The notes: generated by a model not told the origin, from the letters alone. 64,000 bases of DNA from Sarcina sp034439435 (GCF_034439435.1 NZ_JAPCKJ010000005.1:186001-250000), one strand, 5' to 3'; counted from the first letter of the stretch, positions 39,315-48,127 are shown. Numbers and translations: made by a program.

Positions 39315-40196
39315 ATGCTTGCAAGAAATGGTGCTGAATTATTAGAAATATGTAAAGAGAATAATTTCTCCTTAGCTGAATATGCAATTCAACATGAAAT
39401 GGAAAGTAAAAACTGTACTAGAGAAGATGTAATTAAAGGTATGGAAAAAGTTCTTCATGTTATGAAAGAGGCGGCTAATGAAGGTCAAGAAAAAAAAGTT
39501 TATTCTGTTAGTGGATTAATCGGTGGAGATGCTTACAAACTAAGAAAATACTTAAATAAAGGAAATACTCTAACTGGAGATGTAATGGTTGGAGCTATGG
39601 CTAGAGCTTTATCTTGCTCCGAAGTAAATGCTTCTATGGGAAGAATAGTAGCCTGTCCAACAGCCGGTTCTTGTGGAATATTACCTGCTGTAATCCTAAC
39701 TGTTGGTGAAAGATTAGAATTGAGTGATGAGGAGCTTATTCAAGGATTATTAGCTTCTTCTGCTGTAGGAATGATTATTGCTCAAAATGCTACTTTAGCC
39801 GGTGCTGAAGGTGGATGCCAAGCTGAATGTGGGTCTGCAGCCGCTATGGGTGCTGCTGCCACTGTAGAAATGATGGGTGGTACTCCAGAAATGGCCCTAG
39901 ATGCTGGTGCCATCGTCCTTAAAAATATCCTTGGACTTGTTTGTGATCCAGTAGCTGGCTTAGTAGAAGTACCATGTGCCAAGAGAAACTTTGCTGGTGC
40001 TGTTAGTGCTTTAACTACCGCAGACCTAGTTATGGCAGGAGTTCATAGTAAAATACCTTTTGATGATACAGTTGAAGCTATGTATAGAGTAGGAAAATCA
40101 CTTCCTGCTGCCTTAAGAGAAACAGCTTTAGGCGGCTTAGCTATCACTAAAACTGGTCTTGAATTAAAAGAAAAAGTTTTTGGTAAAGATAAATAA
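39315..40196 (+). CDS. sdaAA: L-serine dehydratase, iron-sulfur-dependent, alpha subunit
   Basis: 293 residues, with CPTAGSCGILPAV, GCQAECGSAAAMGAAA and DPVAGLVEVPCAKRN supplying the cysteines of the cluster and serine-binding residues. It begins at the base after the sdaAB stop, so translation is coupled. The enzyme feeds pyruvate into fermentation from serine. A terminator follows at 40207-40236. Gene is intact. Confidence 0.97.
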   Translation: MLARNGAELLEICKENNFSLAEYAIQHEMESKNCTREDVIKGMEKVLHVMKEAANEGQEKKVYSVSGLIGGDAYKLRKYLNKGNTLTGDVMVGAMARALSCSEVNASMGRIVACPTAGSCGILPAVILTVGERLELSDEELIQGLLASSAVGMIIAQNATLAGAEGGCQAECGSAAAMGAAATVEMMGGTPEMALDAGAIVLKNILGLVCDPVAGLVEVPCAKRNFAGAVSALTTADLVMAGVHSKIPFDDTVEAMYRVGKSLPAALRETALGGLAITKTGLELKEKVFGKDK

Positions 40197-40206
40197 ATTA
40201 TTATTT

Positions 40207-40238
40207 ATGAGCATATATTTTTATATGCTCATTTTATT
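40207..40238 (+). terminator. Terminator of the sda operon
   Basis: ATGAGCATATA pairs with TATATGCTCAT (40207-40217 with 40222-40232), followed by TTTATTTT. Confidence 0.8.
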
Positions 40239-40330
40239 TTAAATTAATATTCTAAAAAATAATTTAAATACAGTTCTATTTAAAATAAAGCATATTTTAA
40301 AATTTTATTTCAAAAGCTATAAGTAAATTA

Positions 40331-40360
40331 TTGACATTTCTTACAATAATATTGTAAGAT
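40331..40360 (+). promoter_or_regulatory. agaS promoter with an internal 19-base operator palindrome
   Basis: Perfect TTGACA (40331-40336) and TAAGAT (40355-40360) with an 18-base spacer. The perfect dyad CTTACAATAATATTGTAAG (40340-40358) fills the spacer, so a bound regulator would block RNA polymerase. A second HutC/NagR-like word ACTGGTAATGACAACA is at 40407-40422. The GntR protein at 44016 is the obvious candidate, but which site it uses is not known. Confidence 0.65.
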
Positions 40361-40442
40361 TAACTTGTAGTAACATCATTACTTATGATGATTTTTATTT
40401 AAATCAACTGGTAATGACAACATGATAAATGAGGTGAGAATT

Positions 40443-41648
40443 ATGAATAAAGTTTTTGGTTTTACACAGGAAGAATTAAAAAGCTTAAAAGCTATCTATA
40501 CAGCTAATGAAATATATCAACAACCTGAATTATGGAAAGAAACCTTAAGTATAGTTGAAAATAATAAAGAAGACATTGTTAATTTCTTAGATAAAAATCT
40601 AAACAAAGAAAATGTAAGAATAATCTTAACTGGAGCTGGAACTTCAGCTTATGTTGGAGATACTATTTACCTTTACTTAGCTAAGAAATTAGGTAAAAGG
40701 GTTGAAGCTATAGCTACTACTGACTTTGTTGCAAATCCTGATGAATATATAGATGAAAACGTAGCTACTATCTTAGTTTCTTATGCACGTTCTGGAAATA
40801 GTCCAGAGAGTGTTGGAACTTATGATTTATTTGAAAAGAAGGTTCCAAACCTAGCACATATAGTTGTTACTTGTAATAAAGATGGCCAACTAGCTAAGAA
40901 ATCTCAAGAAAAAGAAGGAAACTTAGTTTTATTAATGCCAGAAAAATCAAATGACAAGAGTTTTGCTATGACAAGTTCATTCACTTGTATGACATTAGCT
41001 ACTCTACTTTTATTTGATATAGCTAACCTAGAAGAAAACAAAAAGATTGTTGAAGAATTAGTTATTAAAGGACAAGCTTCTCTTGATAATCAATGGGAAG
41101 ATGCAAAAACAATTTCAGATTTAGGTGCTGAAAGAATTGTTTACGTTGGTTCTGGCGCTTTAAAGGGTCTTTGTCATGAAATGGCTCTTAAAAACTTAGA
41201 ATTAACTTCTGGTAAACAGGTTACTGTTTGCGAATCAATCTTAGGATTCAGACATGGTCCTAAATCAATAATAAATGAAAATACCTTAGTTATATTCTTA
41301 TGCTCTACAAATGATCATACAGCCCTTTATGATTATGACTTAATAAAAGAAGTTTATAGTGATGAAGGAACTCAAAAGGTTGCTGTTTTAAGTTATTTAG
41401 ATAAAGAAAATCTTAAAGAAATTTCTCATAACTATATAACAGCTAATGGATCAAAATTAGATGATACATTTGTAGCATTTAACTATATAATCTTTGGACA
41501 AATGATTTCTTTATTCAACTCTTTAAGACTTGGAATTTCTCCTGATAATCCAAGACCAGATGGAACCGTTAATAGAGTTGTTCAAGGTGTTATAATTCAC
41601 GAATATGAGAGTGAGCTTAATTCAAAAGAAGTTCTTACTAACTCTTAA
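40443..41648 (+). CDS. agaS: AgaS-family sugar isomerase/deaminase (SIS domains)
   Basis: 401 residues with two SIS domains: GAGTSAYVGDTIYLYLAKKL near the start, SYARSGNSPESVGT and GFRHGPKSIINENT. AgaS proteins convert galactosamine-6-phosphate to tagatose-6-phosphate with loss of ammonia. The frame opens at 40422, but the ATG at 40443 has GAGGTGAGA immediately upstream. It heads a three-gene operon with the tagatose-bisphosphate aldolase genes. No deacetylase (AgaA) gene is in the operon, so the pathway may rely on a nagA elsewhere or on free galactosamine. Confidence 0.9.
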   Translation: MNKVFGFTQEELKSLKAIYTANEIYQQPELWKETLSIVENNKEDIVNFLDKNLNKENVRIILTGAGTSAYVGDTIYLYLAKKLGKRVEAIATTDFVANPDEYIDENVATILVSYARSGNSPESVGTYDLFEKKVPNLAHIVVTCNKDGQLAKKSQEKEGNLVLLMPEKSNDKSFAMTSSFTCMTLATLLLFDIANLEENKKIVEELVIKGQASLDNQWEDAKTISDLGAERIVYVGSGALKGLCHEMALKNLELTSGKQVTVCESILGFRHGPKSIINENTLVIFLCSTNDHTALYDYDLIKEVYSDEGTQKVAVLSYLDKENLKEISHNYITANGSKLDDTFVAFNYIIFGQMISLFNSLRLGISPDNPRPDGTVNRVVQGVIIHEYESELNSKEVLTNS

Positions 41649-41729
41649 TTAAAACTTATTTAAATAAAAAAGCAATTGGTGTAAAGTGGTTAACAATTAA
41701 AATAAATTAATTTATGAGAGGTGTTTTTT

Positions 41730-42587
41730 ATGAATAAAATTAAATCTACTAAGGATATGCTTATAAGAGCTCAAAAAGGAGGATATGCTATTCCTGCTTT
41801 TAACATACACAATCTAGAGACTTTTCAAGTAGTTGTTGAAACTGCTGCTGAACTTAATTCTCCTATTATAATTGCAGGTACTCCTGGAACAATAGATTAC
41901 GCTGGACCAGATTATATTGTAGCTATGGCTGAAGTTGCATCACAAAAATACAATATTCCAATAGCAATCCATCTTGATCATTTTGAGGATACTGAACTTA
42001 TAAATAGTCATATACTAACTGGATTTAAATCTTGTATGATAGATGCTTCTCATCGCTCTTTTGAGGACAATGTAAATATAGTAAAGAAAGTTGTAGAATT
42101 TGCTCATAGATATGATGCTACTGTTGAAGCAGAACTTGGTAAACTTGTTGGAGTTGAGGATGACTTAGTGGTTGATGAAAATGAAGGAGCTTACACAGAC
42201 CCTGATGCAGCCTTAGAATTTGTTGAGAGAACAGGTATAGACTCTCTTGCTATAGCAATTGGAACTGCTCATGGATTATATAAAGGAACTCCTAAATTAG
42301 ATTTTGATAGATTAGTAAAAATAAGAGAAAAAGTATCTGTACCATTAGTTTTACATGGTGCATCAGATGTTCCAGATGAATTAGTTAAAAGAGCTATAGA
42401 ACTTGGAATATGTAAGGTTAATGTTGCTACAGACTTAAAAATTCCATTCTCAGATGCAGTAAAAAAATATTTTAACGAAAATCCAAAAGCTAACGATCCA
42501 AGAAAATATATGACTCCTGGTAAAGATGCTATGAAAGAAATAGTTAAACACAAGATTCTTCTTTGTGGTAGCAACGGCAAAGCTTAA
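41730..42587 (+). CDS. agaY: Tagatose-1,6-bisphosphate aldolase, catalytic subunit (class II)
   Basis: 285 residues, class II aldolase fold. Zinc-binding and active-site words are AIHLDHFED, the conserved acidic patch VEAELGKLVGVEDDL, and IGTAHGLYKGTPKLDFDRL, then LVLHGASDVPDELVKRAI. It cleaves tagatose-1,6-bisphosphate to DHAP and glyceraldehyde-3-phosphate. It overlaps no neighbour and is 81 bases after agaS; the non-catalytic partner agaZ follows by 26 bases. A GTG at 41721 overlaps the ribosome site, so the ATG at 41730 is chosen. A fructose-bisphosphate aldolase role is possible but the AgaZ partner argues for tagatose. Confidence 0.9.
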   Translation: MNKIKSTKDMLIRAQKGGYAIPAFNIHNLETFQVVVETAAELNSPIIIAGTPGTIDYAGPDYIVAMAEVASQKYNIPIAIHLDHFEDTELINSHILTGFKSCMIDASHRSFEDNVNIVKKVVEFAHRYDATVEAELGKLVGVEDDLVVDENEGAYTDPDAALEFVERTGIDSLAIAIGTAHGLYKGTPKLDFDRLVKIREKVSVPLVLHGASDVPDELVKRAIELGICKVNVATDLKIPFSDAVKKYFNENPKANDPRKYMTPGKDAMKEIVKHKILLCGSNGKA

Positions 42588-42613
42588 TTCTTTAATTTAA
42601 GGAGGTTTTTAAA

Positions 42614-43954
42614 GTGTTACACCCAATGAAAGATATAATAATAAAGCAAAAGAGCGGAATACCAGCTGGTATCTACTCTGTTTGTTCTTCTAATAATTAT
42701 GTTATTGAAGCAGCTATGGAAAGTGCTTTAGAAAATAATGAATGCTTGCTTATAGAAGCAACGGCTAACCAAGTTAACCAATTTGGTGGTTATACTGGTA
42801 TGAAGCCAATAGATTTCAAAGAGTTTGTTTTTGAAATTGCTGATAAAGTTGGTTTTCCTAAAGATAAAATAATACTAGGTGGAGACCATTTAGGCCCACT
42901 AGTTTGGAAATCACTTGATGAAGATACTGCTATGAACTATTCAAAATTCTTAATAAGAGAATATGTTTTAGCAGGATTTACAAAAATACACATAGATACA
43001 AGCATGCACATTGGGAACGACTTAAAATCCGGAAAATTTGGTGATGAAGTTATAGCTGAAAGAGCAGCTATACTTTGTGAGGTTGCAGAGGATGCCTTCA
43101 ATCTTTTAAATAAATCTGATAAAGATGCCATGCATCCTGTTTATGTAATAGGTAGTGAAGTTCCTATACCAGGTGGTGGACAAGATGAAGAGGAAGAAGA
43201 ACTTCAAGCGACTAAACCAAGCAACCTCGAAACTACAATAAAAACTTTTAAAGATGCATTTACTGATCATGGTCTTGAAAAAGTATTTAATGAAGATGTA
43301 ATTGCAGTGGTTGTTCAACCTGGAGTTGAATTTAATGGAGATACAATTTGGGAATATAACAGAGAAAAGGCATCTGCATTATCTGAAACTTTAAAGAAAT
43401 ATCCAACACTTATTTTTGAAGCTCACTCAACAGATTATCAAACACCATATGCTCTAAAAGAATTAGTTGAAGATGGATTCGCAATATTAAAGGTTGGACC
43501 TGCTCTAACCTTTGCTTTAAGAGAAGGATTATTTGCTCTTAGCTGTATAGAAGATGATTTATTCTCAAGAGATGAAAATATAGAGCTTTCTAACTTTAAA
43601 ACAATCTTAGATTATACAATGGTTAAAGAGCCAGATAACTGGAAAAATCACTATAAAGGCAGTGGAAATAAAATCAAATTTGAAAGAAAGTATAGCTTCT
43701 CTGATAGATGTAGATACTATCTTCCAAATTCAGATGTTGATTATTCATTACACAAAATGCTATCTAACCTTAATTCAACTGAAATTCCACTAGCTCTTAT
43801 AAGTCAATATATGCCTACTCAATATAAGAAAATACGATTAAACCAATTAAAAAATGACGCTGAATCTTTATTAAAAGATAAAGTTAAAGAATGTATTGAT
43901 GATTATACTTTCGCAACACAATACTCACTTGAAGAAGATTTAGTTAATGTTTAA
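42614..43954 (+). CDS. agaZ: Tagatose-bisphosphate aldolase non-catalytic subunit (GatZ/KbaZ/AgaZ)
   Basis: 446 residues. Family motifs are GIYSVCSSNNYVIEAAME, GGDHLGPLVW, HIDTSMHIG, YVIGSEVPIPGG and VVVQPGVEFNGD. It is needed for full activity and stability of AgaY/KbaY. GTG start at 42614 with GGAGGT 7 bases upstream. It ends 62 bases before the GntR gene on the opposite strand, separated by a bidirectional terminator. Confidence 0.93.
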   Translation: MLHPMKDIIIKQKSGIPAGIYSVCSSNNYVIEAAMESALENNECLLIEATANQVNQFGGYTGMKPIDFKEFVFEIADKVGFPKDKIILGGDHLGPLVWKSLDEDTAMNYSKFLIREYVLAGFTKIHIDTSMHIGNDLKSGKFGDEVIAERAAILCEVAEDAFNLLNKSDKDAMHPVYVIGSEVPIPGGGQDEEEEELQATKPSNLETTIKTFKDAFTDHGLEKVFNEDVIAVVVQPGVEFNGDTIWEYNREKASALSETLKKYPTLIFEAHSTDYQTPYALKELVEDGFAILKVGPALTFALREGLFALSCIEDDLFSRDENIELSNFKTILDYTMVKEPDNWKNHYKGSGNKIKFERKYSFSDRCRYYLPNSDVDYSLHKMLSNLNSTEIPLALISQYMPTQYKKIRLNQLKNDAESLLKDKVKECIDDYTFATQYSLEEDLVNV

Positions 43955-43965
43955 AGTTTAAAATA

Positions 43966-43996
43966 AAAGACACCGTCTTAAGACGGTGTCTTCTCT
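43966..43996. terminator. Bidirectional terminator between the convergent aga operons
   Basis: Perfect palindrome AGACACCGTCTT/AAGACGGTGTCT (43968-43991) with T-rich sequence on both sides, placed between agaZ (+) and the GntR gene (-). Confidence 0.8.
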
Positions 43997-44015
43997 ATTT
44001 TATTATCCTATTTAT

Positions 44016-44741
44016 CTAATCTTCCTCTAAAACTACAGTATATTCAAATTTATCTCCTCTTGAAACACTTACTGTATATTCTATAACTCTATTATTTTCG
44101 AAGGTTATCCTTTCAATTCTCATTGCCGCTGTACCGTCTTCTACATTTAATATCTTAGAATCACTCTTTGATATTAGTATTGGTTTAAAGCTTTCCTTTG
44201 CCTTAGTTAGGCTAACATTATAAACCTCTCTAAATATATCATACATAGGCTTCTCTTTAAGCATTTCTTCTTTTAATTCTATGAACCTATACTCAGGTAA
44301 GTAAGTAAACTCTAACATCATTGGAGTGTCATCAGCTATTCTTAATCTTAGTATCTTATATACTTGTGAACTCTCCTCAATTCCTAACTTTTCAGCAATC
44401 TTATTATCAGCTCTTATTAAATCGAAAGATAATATTTCAGAAGATGGATTCTTTCCAAGCTTTCTCATTTCTTCTGTAAAACTATAAAATTTTAATAATT
44501 GTTGCTTATAAACCTTAGGAGATACAAAAGTTCCTTTTCCATGAACTTTAAAAACATACTCTTTTCTTTCTAACTCTCCAATAGCTTGTCTTGCTGTTGT
44601 TCTACTAACATTATATTGATCACATAATTCTCTTTCAGATGGCAACTTATCATTTTCCTTAAGTTCTCCTCTATTTATAAGATCAATTAGCTCAGTCTCT
44701 AATTGATGATATAGAGCTATGCCTCTGCTTCTCTTAAACAT
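44016..44741 (-). CDS. GntR/HutC-family transcriptional regulator (AgaR/NagR-like)
   Basis: 241 residues. N-terminal winged-helix (LPSERELCDQYNVSRTTARQ, then IGELERKEYVFKVHGKGTFV) and C-terminal UTRA ligand-binding domain (about 90-240, with ILRLRIADDTPMMLEFTYLP). HutC-subfamily proteins sense amino-sugar phosphates. It is the last gene of the leftward PTS operon and probably controls both aga operons. Likely operators are the dyads near the agaS promoter, by proximity. Confidence 0.9.
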   Translation of the reverse strand: MFKRSRGIALYHQLETELIDLINRGELKENDKLPSERELCDQYNVSRTTARQAIGELERKEYVFKVHGKGTFVSPKVYKQQLLKFYSFTEEMRKLGKNPSSEILSFDLIRADNKIAEKLGIEESSQVYKILRLRIADDTPMMLEFTYLPEYRFIELKEEMLKEKPMYDIFREVYNVSLTKAKESFKPILISKSDSKILNVEDGTAAMRIERITFENNRVIEYTVSVSRGDKFEYTVVLEED

Positions 44742-44823
44742 TCTTCCACCCCTAATTTCTAATAATCTATTATAGTGTTATCATATTTATTCCCTTTTTT
44801 CAATATTTTTCTTTATAAAACAT

Positions 44824-44853
44824 AAACTCACAGCATATAAGATACTGTGAGTT
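44824..44853 (-). terminator. Terminator after the YajC-like gene
   Basis: AACTCACAG/CTGTGAGTT (44825-44833 with 44845-44853). On the minus strand the following bases are T-rich. It separates the PTS/YajC transcript from the downstream GntR gene, partially. Confidence 0.65.
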
Positions 44854-44878
44854 ATTTTAAAAATCATTATTTTCAATT

Positions 44879-45142
44879 TTATAAAACTCTAGAGATACAA
44901 TATCTTTCAACCGTTATAGTAACATTCTTTGCTTTATCTATTACAATCTCTACAGTTTCTTTATTGACCTTTGAAACCTTTCCATGTATTCCGCTATTTA
45001 AAACAACATTTGATCCTACTTTTAAATTGACTTGTTGCTCTATCATCTTGACCTTATCTTTATTAACCCCTCTAAAGCTCACAATATACCAAACTAAAAA
45101 TATTGCTATTAATACTAATAAAATAATCATAAAAGTTTTCAT
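44879..45142 (-). CDS. YajC-like small membrane protein of the aga PTS operon
   Basis: 87 residues: one N-terminal membrane helix (MKTFMIILLVLIAIFLVWYI) followed by a small beta-rich domain (VNLKVGSNVVLNSGIHGKVS), the layout of the SecDF partner YajC. A second YajC-like gene placed inside a mannose/GalNAc PTS operon occurs in streptococci and clostridia; its role there is not known. A GTG start at 45154 is possible, but the ATG at 45142 has AGGAG and is chosen. Confidence 0.75.
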   Translation of the reverse strand: MKTFMIILLVLIAIFLVWYIVSFRGVNKDKVKMIEQQVNLKVGSNVVLNSGIHGKVSKVNKETVEIVIDKAKNVTITVERYCISRVL

Positions 45143-45158
45143 TGGTCTCCTCACTTTC

Positions 45159-45563
45159 TTATACGTTTAATAATTCTCTTACGCTACAAACGCTGTCTTT
45201 TCCATCACTTTTTATTTTTTCAACTAACTCTTTTATATTTTCAACACAATCTCTTTCCATTGTTGCTGTAACAACCATAGGTAGATTAACACCTGTAATT
45301 ACTTCTACTGTCTCTGACTTATATAAGTTTAAAGCTGATTGATTCATTGGAGTTGCTCCTAATAAATCTACAAGAATTATTACTCCATCACCATCATTTA
45401 ATTCATTAATTCTTTCTCCTATTTCCTCTCCAAAACTTTCAGCATCTTGTCCTCTTTTTAAAGATACTATTTCAAACTTTTCTTGAGTTCCACATATCAT
45501 ATCTATTGCATCAAAAATTCCTTTTGCCATTTCTCCATGAGTTGCTACTAATACACCTATCAT
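45159..45563 (-). CDS. PTS EIIA component (mannose class)
   Basis: 134 residues of the EIIA-Man domain. The active-site His is in the start VLVATHGEMAKGIFDAIDM, and ILVDLLGATPMNQSA follows. It receives phosphate from HPr and passes it to EIIB. It is separated from the EIID gene by 96 bases containing a 15-bp perfect stem (45598-45628), unlike the close spacing of the other PTS genes. Confidence 0.92.
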   Translation of the reverse strand: MIGVLVATHGEMAKGIFDAIDMICGTQEKFEIVSLKRGQDAESFGEEIGERINELNDGDGVIILVDLLGATPMNQSALNLYKSETVEVITGVNLPMVVTATMERDCVENIKELVEKIKSDGKDSVCSVRELLNV

Positions 45564-45597
45564 TATTTTCTCCTCCTAAAAACCTTTATTTATTAAT

Positions 45598-45628
45598 AGA
45601 GTTTCCATCTAAATTAGATGGAAACTCT
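45598..45628 (-). promoter_or_regulatory. 15-bp perfect stem between EIID and EIIA genes
   Basis: AGAGTTTCCATCTAA pairs with TTAGATGGAAACTCT (45598-45612 with 45614-45628) around a single base. On the minus strand a weak T-rich tract follows. A partial terminator or RNA-processing stem would lower EIIA and regulator expression relative to EIIB/C/D. Confidence 0.6.
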
Positions 45629-45659
45629 TAAATTTAAAACAAATGCTATTATTTAACTA

Positions 45660-46466
45660 TTATGCAACTATTCCTAAAGCACCTAAAGCAGTAAATACTA
45701 CGAACATGCATATAACTATTTTAACTGGGCTCCATTTCTTATTTCTTAATAAGTGGAATACTCCAACAACAGCTAAAACTGAAAGTAGTTTAGGGAATAA
45801 GCTATCTAGAGTTGTTTGAAGAATAAACTCATATCCTCCAAAGTTAGCTTGAATTGGAGTTGTAATGTTGATTATTGAACCAACCATACCACCAACAACT
45901 ACTAATCCTAAGATTCCAGCTCCAAAAGTAACTTTTTCCATAATACCTGCTGAGCTTGTAGCTAAATCAGCACCTTTTTGATAACCTAATCTTATAAGAT
46001 TCCATTTAACAAATAAGTTCCAGCTTATGAATATAACTTGTGTTATTATAAGAGCTATTAAAGCACCAGTAAAATCTTTAGTTAAAGCCATAGACGCTGG
46101 TATAGATATTAGTAATGGTCCTAAGATTGCAAACATCATACTATCACCGATACCTGCTAAAGGTCCCATCATACCAGTCTTAATACCTCTGATAAGATCT
46201 GCATCGGCCTTTTGTTCCTCTAAGGCAGCAACTATACCTAAGATAACTGTTGCACCATAGTTAGGACAAGTATTAAAGAACTCCATGTGTCTAGTTAGAG
46301 CATTTTTCATGCCTTCTGGATCATCTTTATAAACTTTCTTTAATATTGGTGATATAGAAATAGCAAATCCTAAAGCTTGCATTCTTTCATATGACCAAGA
46401 AATTTGTATTAATAAATGGTTTAAAAAGACTTGCCATAAATCTTTTTTTGTTATTTTAGATTCCAT
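45660..46466 (-). CDS. PTS EIID component (mannose class, GalNAc-type)
   Basis: 268 residues, EIID-Man family membrane protein. The N-terminal cytosolic part has WSYERMQALGFAISISPIL and a TGMMGPLAGIGDSMMFAILGP loop, and the C-terminal membrane helices follow. It makes the channel together with EIIC, whose stop codon overlaps this start by one base. Sugar specificity is read from context (aga genes). Confidence 0.92.
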   Translation of the reverse strand: MESKITKKDLWQVFLNHLLIQISWSYERMQALGFAISISPILKKVYKDDPEGMKNALTRHMEFFNTCPNYGATVILGIVAALEEQKADADLIRGIKTGMMGPLAGIGDSMMFAILGPLLISIPASMALTKDFTGALIALIITQVIFISWNLFVKWNLIRLGYQKGADLATSSAGIMEKVTFGAGILGLVVVGGMVGSIINITTPIQANFGGYEFILQTTLDSLFPKLLSVLAVVGVFHLLRNKKWSPVKIVICMFVVFTALGALGIVA

Positions 46467-47257
46467 TAGAATTCGCCTCCTATCTGATCAAAATCTGCAT
46501 CATTATTTGCTTTAGTATCATTATTTCTGTAATATAATCCAACGTAAATAACAGCAGTTATAAGACCTACTAAACCAACAGCGATCATTGGTAAGTTTAA
46601 GAAACATACTAAAATGAATCCCATGATAGCAAAGTACCATTGCTTAGTTATTGGTAAGTAGTTTAATAATATTGCAACTCCTAATGCTGGCATTGCATGT
46701 CCTGCAGCAGCAAATCCATTAGTTAACCATACTGGAACCTTCTCTATGAATGCCGTTGCAACTTCTGAACCAAAGTATGCCCCTACGAAAACAGGTATAG
46801 CTCTTGATAATCCCCATGGAACTGATCCAAATAAATGCCATCTCCACATACCTTTTAAGTTTCCTTTAGCAGCATGTCCATCTGCTTTATGAGCACAAAT
46901 TCCAGTAGATAATCTTGCTAATACATCTAGGTATGATCCTAATAAAGCTATTGGAACTCCTAATGCGATACCACTTTCATAACTTCCTGTTAAATGTCCA
47001 AAAGTAACACCTAGGATAGCTCCAGTAGTATAATCTGGAACAACAGCTCCACCGTATGAGTGAACTCCTAGAGACATCATCTCTAAAGTAGCACCAACGA
47101 ATAAACCAGTATTTATATCTCCTAAGATAAGACCTGCCCCAAAACCAGCGATTAATGGTCTATGCCATAAACCTAAGTAAGGACCTAACATCTCATTGAT
47201 ACTTAGGAAAGCCCACACAGAGAGTAGTAATATCTGTATAATTCCTATTTCTTGCAT
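46466..47257 (-). CDS. PTS EIIC component (mannose class, GalNAc-type)
   Basis: 263 residues with about eight hydrophobic segments; EIIC-Man words are GPYLGLWHRPLIAGFGAGLI and GLFVGATLEMMSLGVHSYG. It forms the sugar-translocating unit with EIID, its next gene (one-base overlap). An upstream ATG at 47263 lies only 2 bases from the AGGGGG site; the ATG at 47257 has correct spacing. Confidence 0.92.
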   Translation of the reverse strand: MQEIGIIQILLLSVWAFLSINEMLGPYLGLWHRPLIAGFGAGLILGDINTGLFVGATLEMMSLGVHSYGGAVVPDYTTGAILGVTFGHLTGSYESGIALGVPIALLGSYLDVLARLSTGICAHKADGHAAKGNLKGMWRWHLFGSVPWGLSRAIPVFVGAYFGSEVATAFIEKVPVWLTNGFAAAGHAMPALGVAILLNYLPITKQWYFAIMGFILVCFLNLPMIAVGLVGLITAVIYVGLYYRNNDTKANNDADFDQIGGEF

Positions 47258-47303
47258 AAACATATCCCCCTAATTATTAAATTGTATAATTCCCTTAAAA
47301 TTA

Positions 47304-47792
47304 TTAACTGTTAAAAACTTCTACTAATGGTTTAATGTCCTGTTTTGAATCTGTTGGAATCATTTGGAAGTAGCAATTAACCTTTTTAGCTAATAAGCTT
47401 TTTAATGCTTCAAATTCAGGTTCTGTAACAAATAACTTTTCACTTAACTTTCTTGAATTTGGTTTGTAAGTCATATTACCTACATTTAAATCCATATGTT
47501 TTAATCCACCTTCATAAAGTCTATTAGCATCTACTACATCCTTAACAAGTAAGAAAACTTTCTCATTTGGAGCTAGTCCTCTATTTAAGTATGCAATAAC
47601 CTTATCAACTGGTTGCATTGATATTCTTACCTGCTTTGGAGCAGCTAATTTTAATATAGCCTGTTGATTAGGATCCTTTGCTACCATATCATTAGCAACT
47701 ATGATATGATTGGGATTTGTCATTTTAGACCAAGCTAAAGCAACTTGTCCATGAATTAATCTTCCGTCAACCCTAAAATGTACAATTGGCAT
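47304..47792 (-). CDS. PTS EIIB component (mannose class, GalNAc-type)
   Basis: 162 residues. The phosphorylated His is in VDGRLIHGQVALAW (His14). PNHIIVANDMVAKDPNQQ and the C-terminal FVTEPEFEALKSLLAKK are family-typical. First gene of the leftward PTS operon (EIIB-EIIC-EIID-EIIA-YajC-GntR). A long upstream frame opens at 47870, but the ATG at 47792 follows AAAGGGGG and gives the normal N-terminus. A TATAAT -10 lies near 47823 on the minus strand. Confidence 0.93.
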   Translation of the reverse strand: MPIVHFRVDGRLIHGQVALAWSKMTNPNHIIVANDMVAKDPNQQAILKLAAPKQVRISMQPVDKVIAYLNRGLAPNEKVFLLVKDVVDANRLYEGGLKHMDLNVGNMTYKPNSRKLSEKLFVTEPEFEALKSLLAKKVNCYFQMIPTDSKQDIKPLVEVFNS

Positions 47793-48041
47793 TTTCAGTC
47801 CCCCTTTACTCTTGTTTTTACTATTATATGTCACTAGAAAACTAGTAATACATCTTTGTAAGAATTTCATGTTGTAATTACCATTTTTTTCTTATATTTC
47901 CATTTTAAAACTTTTGCCATTTTTATGCAATAGTTTTCATTATAATTTTATTTTAATTTTCTGTTATTTTATTGATAATTTTTACAATATTAGTAATAAA
48001 ATTAAAACAACTGTAGCATTATATAAATTAATATAAAATAA

Positions 48042-48070
48042 AAAAACTCCTAGATATTCTAGGAGTTTTT
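48042..48070. terminator. Terminator with 13-bp stem downstream of proC
   Basis: AAAAACTCCTAGA pairs with TCTAGGAGTTTTT (48042-48054 with 48058-48070) around TAT, followed by T-rich or A-rich tracts on each strand. It may serve proC on the minus strand, 150 bases past the stop. Confidence 0.75.
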
Positions 48071-48085
48071 TGTAGGAGTTTTATT

Positions 48086-48127
48086 ATGTTTGTTTGTTAT
48101 GTTTGTTATGTTTGTTTTGTTTGTGTT
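48086..48127. repeat. TGTTTG/TGTTA microsatellite
   Basis: About 42 bases made of ATGTTTGTTTGTT, ATGTTTGTT, ATGTTTGTTTTG and TTTGTG units between proC and its distal terminator. Copy number could vary by slippage. Confidence 0.7.

Noticed and set aside
47871..48040. Sigma-54 (-24/-12) promoter for the mannose-class PTS operon
   Set aside because: TGGCA occurs, but the TGC of the -12 element is absent and there is no LevR-type activator gene in the window.
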